Source of the DNA: Apostichopus parvimensis | Taxonomy: Eukaryota; Echinodermata; Holothuroidea; Aspidochirotida; Stichopodidae | Assembly: GCA_000934455.1 (NCBI GenBank) | Contig: JXUT01136043.1 | Coordinates: forward strand, 1-28,528 | DNA length: 28,528 bases | Direction of reading: 5' to 3' | Shown here: piece after piece, positions 1 through 9,700 of the stretch | Layout of the letters: every line of letters begins with the position of its first letter | How positions within the stretch are numbered: position 1 is the first letter of the stretch | Made by a program: the position numbers and the translations under genes | The notes under the pieces: model-generated | What the model saw: the letters and a program-made list of their open reading frames with translations, nothing else | What the model was told of the DNA's origin: nothing | The model's database searches: none

Positions 1-429
1 CATTAGCATAAAAATAAGAAAAGGAAAAGGTTAATAAAGGGTTTAAGGCTTACTTTGACTAAGAAATAGTCTACAAGAAAGGTTCAAGTGCTTCTGTTTG
101 CATAAAGATTGCAGTGTTGTAAATTAAAATAAATTCTGGATAATTGTGTTCTGTATTGTGAGCAAGATATGATGATTGTGTAAATATCTATGTGGTTTAC
201 ACTAAAAGACCCTTTAGTGCAAGTCACTTGTCTTTCATGATGATATGGATTCAAATATGAATTCAAGTCGATATAATCACCCAAAATTTGAATCAAAACA
301 GCAAATGTCTTCCTTGGGCGTGTCACGTTATCTACAAATTTGACCCGCACTTATATTTGAATCAGGTAGTCTGATACATTATGAACTGAACCGCACCGTC
401 GGAATCGTGAAATTAAAAATTCATGTGGA

Positions 430-435
430 TTTATT
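430..435 (-). promoter_or_regulatory. Minus-strand polyadenylation signal
   Basis: TTTATT on the plus strand reads AATAAA on the minus strand, 42 nt after the stop of the 477-705 frame. By itself the motif is common in AT-rich DNA. Confidence 0.3.
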
Positions 436-476
436 CGAAATGGGAGTTGACCAATTTTTTACAATGTGAAGTGATA

Positions 477-705
477 TCAATTAGCACACTGAAATATTTC
501 TACATCCGGTAACAACTGACGGTTTTCCCATCTGACATATGCCATCCGATCCATCATGTGCTGCAAATGTCTTCCCATGTATTGTTTTTGAGAAATTCTT
601 GTGGAAGTTTTAGTTTTATATCCAGCAAGAACTATTGGTTCATCCAAATGGGAATGATGCATTATAGCCTTCAATGTCTTTACTTGACCTACGTATTGCT
701 CTGTT
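477..705 (-). CDS. Possible terminal exon of an unrecognised minus-strand gene
   Basis: On the minus strand an open frame of about 75 codons ends at TGA (479-477). The protein looks like real coding sequence: [20 protein letters not shown], then [20 protein letters not shown] and [19 protein letters not shown], with balanced polar, aromatic and charged residues. An acceptor-like CTATTGAAAACAG lies just upstream of the E-Q-Y-V start, and an AATAAA on the same strand (435-430) sits 42 nt beyond the stop, as for a last exon. I do not recognise the family. Just upstream (about 845-710) another open stretch in a different frame also looks coding, so a frameshifted pseudogene is an alternative. Confidence 0.35.
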
Positions 706-709
706 TTCA

Positions 710-845
710 ATAGGAGAAGCGATAGTAGCCGCTGATGAGGGTATCTGGGACAACTATTGTGTCAAGAGGCAAATCCTGCATTCCTGGTGAGTAGATTTTG
801 TCCTTTAATGGTACGACATTCACAAAGGCAATTATGAGGACCACT
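710..845 (-). pseudogene. Coding-like stretch in another frame, upstream of the 477-705 ORF
   Basis: Reading the minus strand from about 843, an open frame with [20 protein letters not shown] and [17 protein letters not shown] ends at a TGA at about 712-710. The next frame continues directly into the 477-705 frame. One missing T in the run TATTG would join the two. No GT lies between the two pieces where an intron could fit, so this is either a frameshifted relic or chance. The family is not recognised. Confidence 0.25.
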
Positions 846-1089
846 CAAGCAGGTTATACTTACTTAAGCATGGGTTTGTAGTGTTTCTACTAGAGAGACA
901 TTCCCTGTCGGTAATAATGGGTGGGTAAGGATTTATGACAGGTGTAATAATTGTGACTATCATTGATATTTGTACTGTGACGTATAAATTATTTGAAATG
1001 TCAGCAAACAAGTCCCAAAAAATAAAGCCATTTTTCATGAACCTGAAAGTTGATTTATGTGGAACAAGTCCTAACACCACCTTTACTTT

Positions 1090-1519
1090 CTATTAACTGG
1101 TTATGATATTCTTGTCCTTGTGTTTAAAGCAAGGAATGGTTTAGCCCCAGTTTACCTACAAGAGCTTCTCCAAGAATACAGATCTAGCAGGGTGCTTCAT
1201 TCAAGCGTACAACATTTGCTATCTGTTCCTACTGTTCGCACGTCCACCTATTGGGAAAGTTGCTTTGCTAGATCAGCTCCACAGCTCTGGAACAGTCTCC
1301 CCTTACATCTGACAACAATCCAGCATATGTCAACTTTCCAGAAAGAACTCCAGACGTTCTTATTCATGAATGCGTATCCATTTGTTTGATAACTGTTGTG
1401 TCCATTTTGGGTACTTTGCTCCTGCAGCGCTTCTGAGCAGGTTTTTCGTAACTGGATAAAAGCGCTTTACAAATTCTTATATTTTTATTATTATTATGAT
1501 TATTATGATGATCTTTTGT
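1090..1519 (+). mobile_element. 3' end of a LINE retrotransposon (CR1/L2-like), truncated
   Basis: The frame from 1090 to the TGA at 1387-1389 encodes about 99 residues with the motifs VFKARNGLAPVYLQELL, RTSTYWESCFARSAPQLWNS and LPLHLTTIQHMSTFQKELQT followed by FLF. This is the well-known C-terminal tail after the reverse transcriptase of CR1/L2/Jockey-type LINEs (FK-x-x-x-G-x-AP-x-YL ... R-x-Y ... F-x-x-x-AP-x-LWN-x-LP ... F-x-x-x-L-x-x-x-LF). After the stop come GCGCTTTACAAAT and a run of ATT repeats, a typical LINE 3' terminus. No reverse transcriptase body remains upstream, so this is a 5'-truncated dead copy. Exact subfamily is not decided. Confidence 0.75.
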
Positions 1520-1886
1520 CAATCAGACGTATAATTTGTCTTTCTCGTCTTTCTTTCAGTACTGTAATAGCCAGTAACCTGCTCCTAGTCGACGAGATCA
1601 TGAGAGCGGGCTTATCATCCCTGAAGGGTTGAGGTGAGATGAGGAGAAGAAATACCAGTTGGAAGTCTTTTCAAGCCTAGTCTAATGTGTCTGTGATGTG
1701 TAGATGTCGCTTAGCCCTAAACGTCTTTTGCCTCGGGGGTTTAAGTTAAAAGAATATTCTATTTTGCCATAGATTATGCAGAACCAATCAAATTTCTACT
1801 ACCAGGAGTGATCTTAGCATTAAAAGTAGAATGTGTTGTTCAGTGACTGTTTTGCACTTCACTGTTATTTGTTTTAAAAAAAACAA

Positions 1887-2013
1887 CCAGTGTCCATTTC
1901 AAGTAAAACTCACCCAGTTTCCATTTCAAGTAAATACCCAGTTTTTACTTCAAGTAACACTCACCCAGTTTCCATTTGAAGTAAAATACACCCAGTTTCC
2001 AGTTCAAGTAAAC
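1887..2013 (+). repeat. Minisatellite, five units of 24-28 bp
   Basis: Five imperfect units of the form CCAGTTTCCATTTCAAGTAA with a short variable ACT/CACC spacer. Because most units are multiples of three, one frame stays open through the array and would encode repeated QFPFQV; I regard that as a by-product. Confidence 0.85.
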
Positions 2014-3514
2014 AAAAGTGTATAAAAGACAGCTTCATCGTCAACTGGCTTTTGATACAGTGTTTACGAAGTACAGTTAAAAATAGCTGTAACAGAAACT
2101 TTATCGTTTACTAAGTAACAAGATGTCTCATGGAGAAAAAAGAAATCACTGGAGATTGCTTAGAGCTGTATTTTGTGTTAGTTTGTAACCAAGGTAACCA
2201 TATTGTAACATTTCTGACCAAGTCAAATAATATTCCCCTGTAACAACTATATTGCCTCAATCTGACTGAGGGATTTTATGTAGTTTCAACCACTTGACTG
2301 CTTCTCATGGGTATTTTGTTAATGGTTTTAATTTATTATTCAGTACAGAAAATTTTGTGTCCCACAAATTTTCATGTAGGGTGGTATTGCATCATTTTTA
2401 ACCCTTGACCAAATTTCGTCTTAATAGATGCAATGACTAAACGTGGAATATTATTTTTCAATTTTCCAATATTATTGCAACTGTGGCAGTTGGACCTAAG
2501 GCACTATATGATAAATCATATGAATGTAGCAAGAGGACTCATCCCCCCCCCCCAATCCCCACCCTGATCCCCATATGATAAGTAGCTAATAATCTTCAGA
2601 TGTGATATATTAATTAAAGAAACATAAATTCAATAGATTTGTGATTACATACACTGTTAATCACATTAGGTAAACTGGCTAAAAGCCATGCTAAGCCATT
2701 GTCATGTCTTCTTCATATGTACATTTTTTTTACTGCATGTGAAAATATCTTTGCCATCTGTATTGCTTCCAAATATATGTGTTGCAACTTGAGAACATAA
2801 AATGGGTCGTATATGGAAATATGTTGAGCACCTCTTGTTCTGCTAATCCCAGAACACCCGTTTGTATGTTTCCCAACTTTTTCTATGATTGCTACGTTCA
2901 GAAAACCCCTTTTCAGAAACTACTTTTAAATTGCAGCACACTAAAATGTGGGAGCAATACTGATGAGTTTCAAGTGGGAAGCTTGAAACATTTTTTTTCC
3001 CTTTTCATTTTGTATTTTTTTTTCTCTTTAAATCTGTGTGATTTGCTTAATTGTTGTGCTCCAGTGATTGGAGGGAAATAAAAGAGAAATACATCAAATT
3101 TGTTGCTTGCCATATTTTCTCAGTATCTCAGATTTGGGTACAGCTATTTGTTGAGGCATTTTTAATGTTTTCCAAGGAGACTAGTGAAGAAAAACTATTA
3201 TTAGCCTTCTTGCAGTACACCACTCCCTAGGTAATTGTTATCCGTTGGAGAAGTGAAGCAAAGTGCTAAGTGTCTTGAGTTTACCGTTTAGGGGTCAAAT
3301 AGGAGCGCCCCGAATTTAGACCACCTAGGGCACCTGACATATTTGCCTTGCATGTGAGTAGTGCTGGAATGTTAAAGTTTGGTGGACCCAAGTGTTCGTC
3401 ACTGCCCTAATGTGTCTCTTGTCCCACCCCTTCTCGTCACTTCACACATACCACATCGTAAGCCACCACGCTGTATGTTAACAAAGCTGCGAGATGGAAC
3501 TATTTCAGTTAGGC
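2014..3514. other. Unassigned region upstream of SMYD4
   Basis: No exon, RNA gene or intact repeat seen. A C-run at 2544-2554 and T-runs are the only low-complexity features. The part next to 3514 should contain the SMYD4 promoter and 5' UTR, but I see no TATA box or initiator that I can place with confidence. Confidence 0.4.
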
Positions 3515-3619
3515 TAGTACAGATCAGACTATTCCATAGAATTAAAAAACACAGTTCTATTATATGGGCTATTCTATTTCATAGGTGGTACCTATTCTAC
3601 GACATTGGTAGTAAATTCA

Positions 3620-3759
3620 ATGGCGGGAGAGTTCAATTGGAGGAATCTTTGGAGAACTGCATTGCTGCAAGGATGTCCATTCATATCATCAAGTGATGAA
3701 GAACATGGCACCAAAGCTGAACATATAATAGAACAGTGTACACGTCTCGCCTTGTGGAA
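3620..3759 (+). CDS. SMYD4: SMYD4 exon 1 (start codon)
   Basis: It encodes residues 1-46 plus two bases of codon 47, beginning MAGEFNWRNLW. The ATG has an A at -3-type purine-poor context but a G at +4 (TCAATGG), and the same frame is closed upstream by a TAG at 3515-3517, so no earlier in-frame start exists without another exon. It ends in a GTAAAT donor at 3760. The two leftover bases fit the single leading base of exon 2 to give Lys47. The N-terminal tryptophan-rich helix resembles the start of vertebrate SMYD4, which also has a short leader before the TPR part. A further non-coding 5' exon cannot be excluded. Confidence 0.8.
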
Positions 3760-6700
3760 GTAAATACTGTATTCCTTCGTATCCTAATATCGTCATTTGC
3801 GTTGTCCCACACAGCCATGTACAGTACTACAGCCTAGTTAATGTTAGGCTAGGCTGGTAAATGCACACATAGCACAAATGGGCCTACCATTAGACTCTGA
3901 GTTAACTTATTTTATCTAAAGAAACTGAGACAAGTCGTTGCGGCTTGTGAAAGGGAAGGGGAAAGGCGTAAGTTGAGAGATTCGATCTCCCATTATTGGA
4001 GAAACCTGATTTAGAATGTACACATAGGCCTAGGCTAGGCTATACGGACAGTTTACCAAATGTGTGGCCATTGACATGATAGTTGGTCAACATCATTTAA
4101 ACTTGAGGACACATCCAGAGTTATAAATTATCCTACATGTTCATGATTGACTGGTTTCCAAAAAGGAGTAGAAATCAGTAGCGGAGCGTCCATACAGTCA
4201 GGGGGGGGCGGGGGGCCGATGCCCCCCCCTGACGGACTCAAATGGACTGCTGGCGCCCTTTTCAGCTTTTTACCACTTTTTACTTATTTGCGATTATTGA
4301 CTTTTTTATTGCACTCTCATCTACCTATTGACATTTGTCACATTTTGTTGGTGTAATTTTCTGACAAAATGGCGATAACACCTATTTATTCTTCGTTTAT
4401 CTGCAAATTAGCAAGGCCCGGAAAGGGTCATTTCCGGCGATCTAGAGTGTATCTAATTTCTGTACGCTCCGCGCCAACCAATGGTGGCGCTCCGCTTAGA
4501 TAGTGTCGAAAGCGCCCCTACAGACCATTCTCGCCCCCCCTGACCAATACCCCAAGCTCCGCCACTGGTAGAAATACTATATACCAATGTACCCATTAAT
4601 GTACACTCTTCTTTATGTGACTATTGCTTCACAATTTCTTATCATTACATCCAATGATAGGAGAGAGTCTGTAGGTGTCAATTAATCAGTAGAAACTTAA
4701 AAGTTCTAGCCTGATCCCTTTTTCCTTGCAGGGATGGAAGATTACAGAGGAGCTTGGAGACTTTAGTCTGCTCATCTGCTGTGAGCAGAAAATCAGATGA
4801 AAAGGCAGAACAGCTCCGTCTAGAAGGAAATAAATTTTTTCAAAAGAAACTTTATCAGAAAGCAGTTCGTTATTATTCTAAAGTAAGTACAGAGTGAATC
4901 TTAAACGCCTTTCTCTTTCCATTGGAAGATATTACAGAGCTCCCAAGTCACTCGCAACTGGCGAGTTAAACCTGCAATTGATGTTGCAAGCAGCTAGCCT
5001 GTCGACCAACGCATTCTAGTCCAAATCACGCATTCGGCTGAACTGCGTGTCACAAAAATAAAAAAAACCAAGGAAAAATTTCACACACAACGTGGTTGTA
5101 TTACTTTTATATGAAGTTACCATCAAGTTATATATTATGATGGCAATATATAACATGTGCATGTCACCATTTAGCATGTAGGGCATCTCAAAATTCCATC
5201 TTTGTATTCGAAAGGCAAGGGGGAGCCATCCTCTCCTTATACCTCTTCCCTATGTATGACCAGCGTTTGCATCAGGAAAAGTTGGGAGCTATGTATTATT
5301 TCCATACATTACAATATGTAGTCAAATTTAACAAAACTGAAATGACAAAGTTGCTCTGATTTTGGTTATAGGGGTTTAAGGGCTGGTAAAATGTAATATA
5401 TGTTCAAGTTTTAACTAGTTATAGGATGAACCAATTGGCATGAAGCATTGAATGAAACTTGGCTTGCATGCCATTTCCTTACAGTGTAAATGGTTATATT
5501 AACTTCTGCATACTTTTAGCTGTAAGCATGTACCTGTAGACAACACAATTGTTATGCACATCATGCACATGCAGACCCAAGATAATCACTAAACACAATG
5601 CTTGCGATTGATAAAAGTAGCTATGTCATGTGACAATAATTTAATAAGTAATAACTGAAAGTAAAGAAGCAAACATAAATCAGAGATCTTATTCAGAATA
5701 TTTTGGAAAGCTTGATAGAAATACCAATTTTCATCTTTAGTCTTAGGTATCAAGAGCAGGTTGTGAGCTTCCAAAGTATGATTAAAAAATAAAACAATAG
5801 TGGATTTTTGCAAAGTACAGGAGATTTTAACCAATTTCCCACATGCCATATCTTGAAAAAGACTTGGAGTATGGAAGGGAGCTAGTTTTGATATGTGTTC
5901 ATTGTGGCCACTGTTCAGTATTCTGATGGGTGGCATCCAACTCTTAGAGGGTCACTTGACGAAACAGTGGTTGGTTTGACAAATGCCCCATTTTCTTCAA
6001 ATCGTCATACCAGAATCATTGTATATATCTTGTTCCCACAGGCTATACTTCATGCATCAGAAACGACTGGATGCAATCAGTCCACTTCGCAACTGAGTCT
6101 AGCATTTGCGAACAGATCTGCTGCCCTCTATTACATTCAAAAATGGAAGGTTAGTGCACATTGACATTTGGTGGTAGCTTATTGCTTTCAGTTGTTATAG
6201 ATGGATCTGTTTTTTTTTTCTTTTATTCTTTTAGTTTTTCAGTATTCAGTCTTCTCTTTTAACCATTTAGTGTAGGTAGAACATGAACAATGCAAACACA
6301 CAATGCATGAGATCAAACAGAGGGTAAATAAGATGAGAAGTTGAGATGAAATTATGTGTAATATGCATTTTAAGTAATTAGGTTTACATTGACAAGGAAG
6401 TCTGTACCAGCCTTTAATAGTTTGTTGCCATCAGGGACAGTGTTTGACAGATATCTTAATTTTGTAATAACATTTACAAAAAATATATATATATTTATAT
6501 ATATACAGCTTTAAAATTGTATTTGTATGCACTGTTTCTGTGATTAGCTTGCAGTCCATGATGTGGACAGAGCTCTGAAGTATGGTTACCCTCTACAACA
6601 GAAGTATAAAATACTGATACGTAAAGGAGAATGTCTCAGAAACCAAGGATGCCCGCAGTATGCAACCATAGGTAAGGCTTGTGCCTTGTAGCACAGATTT

Positions 6701-9700
6701 GGCCACAAGGGTAACTATAGGGGCATATAAGTTTAGACCTATGTCAGTCATTACCAGTGTCAATCTTCCCTCACCGTTCCCAAGTAACATGGACCTGCAA
6801 CCTCCCATGCAGACTGGTCGTTGTAGCTCACAACATATTAGTTTAGTTTAGTTTAGTTACCCAAGGATCAGGAAGCCTTACAGTAGCTTGTTTGAGACCC
6901 TATCAGTGTTAGATCATGGATGAACACCGGCTTATTTTAGGCCTTCTCTTTTCGATGATAAGTGTTCAGAGGATAACGAGGCAGGGGTGTGAATTCGCAT
7001 CCCTTCCTGCTCCTGGGACCGCCATTCTACGTCCCCATCCGACAGACCAGAGTGTATGCCCCAGCATATCTGGCCACTTTCTCAAATACTGAGGTAGGCA
7101 AAGGCACCCATTTGACATTACTACATCTCTCTACATATTACATACCTCGATAGGATGAAGAATCTGCAGCTGATGTAACTGAAAACATTGCTGGTACTGT
7201 CAAGTGACCTAGAGATGATGAACAATATACATAATGTAGAGTATAGACAAATATCTTACAGACCACTGTCATATCTATCAACCCTTTAAGCATTCCGTAT
7301 TTCTGTATTTCTCTGAAATGGGTACTAAGTATGGGGAGTTGTAGATGATGGAAAACCATGTGATATGAAAACACACATTTGTGGCAAGTTCCAGTAATGT
7401 TCGAAATACGAATACATTAGGCTCGTTAGCTTTATGATGATGAAGAGACGTCTGCTTTGAATATTCATGACCAGGTTCTATTGTTTTTTTCTTTACCATT
7501 AGCTCTCAAGTTAGCTTTGGATAGTCTGTCTGAATCAACTCTGACAACAGCTGAGATCAAAGGTTTGTAACAATTCATTTGTCAAGTTTGGAACAATAGC
7601 ATAAGTATTGGTATTTCATAGGTAGTTACATGTGAGGAGGGAGGGGTGAGAAGATGGTCAAACCCTCTCCACACTCCCTCCCTGCCACATCCCTCCCCAT
7701 TTCACTAGTTTATTCTCCTCACATGCAGTTTTCATAGTCATACTTTTTTCTGTTGAATATTTTGTAGAGAAGAAGGTGACCCATTGTACACCATTGACAG
7801 AGTTCCTGCATAATTGTCTCAACTTTATATGTGCTTAATTGTTGAACAGTTACTTTTCACTGCTTACAATCCAATCCTTCTTCCCCTATTCCCCTTAAAT
7901 TGGAAATAAAAGTGTCCTGTGTGACTCTTCTGTCAAAATTTAAACGCACATCTTCCTTTGATTTTCCGATGTTTAACTCTGTAGTTAAATCAGAGAGAAT
8001 AGCAAACCTGATGAGAAGCTGTTCATCAGAAAGTGTCAGGGAAGAAAAGGCGACTGCATCTTCTGATGGCTTTGATCCTCATCCCAGCATAGCAAAGGCA
8101 TCTCGTCAGATATCTCTCCAGTATTCAACAGAGAAAGGGCGGTATCTGGTGGTGAGTATTTTCCTAAGTGACTTGTGGTGTGACAATTTTTTCAGGTTTC
8201 ATTCTACAGTGCCTTTAATTATGTGAACTCTTTTTTATTTCAAATTTTTGCAATCAGAATTTTTGCCCATGGAGTATTGAAATAATAACCCCTTTTCTGT
8301 GTACAAATCATGTTTTACATCAGTGCATTTGTAAAGCAACTTGCCCATTTTGCACATCTTTCTACTATATTTGAAGTGGCCCAACAGGCAAACAATTTTC
8401 TCAATAGGTAAACTGTATTATAAGGTTTGAAAGAGTAAAGATCGTTTGGGGTAGGATTGAATCTGTTGAATCAGTTCTAGACAAAACTGTCCTATAATCT
8501 TTCAAAATTGTCCATATCCTGTTTATGAATTATTGACCAAATTATTTATAGTCTGCTTTTCATATTAACCTTACCCCCCCCCCTAGCTACCACCCCCGTA
8601 TCTTCATCTCACTCATTCTTTCCACTTGATTGGAATTTGTATTTCCACCCGGTTGACATTTGTTGCATAGCAAAAGGTGTCAAGAACAACAACCCCAAAA
8701 AAAGAAGGGGAGAAAAAACCAAAACAGAAGGAAACATTACATTTAAAATAATTTCTTCACCTCTTGAAGTAATTGTTTGCTGCCGTGCAAATTGTGATCG
8801 AACAAATTCCTCTAAATGTTTCTTCTTGTTTCCTATAGGCAGATACTGTCATACAAGCTGGAGATGTGATAATATCAGAGAAGCCATTTGCTGTCGTTCT
8901 TCTTCCCGACCACTATGACTCTCACTGCCACTACTGTTGTGATAGAGCTATGGCTCCTGTCATGTGATTATTATTAATTATTATTATTATTATTATTATT
9001 GTTATTATCATTATTATTTATCATTATTATTATTATTTTTAAGTTAACAGTAAGAGGAATGAGATGCTTTAGGTTTGTTGTTTCTCGTGTTGTGTTGTTA
9101 AATTCATTCCTGTCGGTATAGATTGGTGAACCGATCATGAATATTTTAAATTCCAAGAATTGTAAAGTCTTTTGTGGGTAAATCACACAAGTGTGAATTT
9201 ATTTTAATTCAAGGACTTAAGTTTTTTGTACTACATCCTTCAACCTCACATAGACATTTTACTTGCCTAATTTAATAATAATCCTCAGTGCTTGTGGATA
9301 ATTTGGAGGGTCACATCTTCCATGAAAGTACCTTAAAATAAACTGTTAAGAACTTCAGCATGCTGTTTGAGATCCAGAACTGTTTGGTGTTTTAAATTTC
9401 CCGTCCTTTCGTTAAAGGTGCAGTCATTGCATTCACGTACAGTACTGTTCTGAGGTTTGTAGAGACGCTGCCTGGGAGGATCAACATGAGGTGGAGTGCC
9501 CAATGTGGGAAGTACTGCAAGAGGTAACCAATCCTGTATCGGTAGAGAAAACACATTTTATTTAGGCATCGTGTCAAAACTGCAATGGAAGCAAAAAGGC
9601 CCTGCTGCTAGTTTGAATCAATATCATTATTTCAAAATATTAAAATTAACTCTACAGAACAGCAGTGCCAATTGTGTGAAACTGCAGAGCACAAATGATT

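Noticed and set aside
4147..4356. 69-codon frame with a glycine/proline run
   Set aside because: It is only the G/C-run arm of the hAT element.
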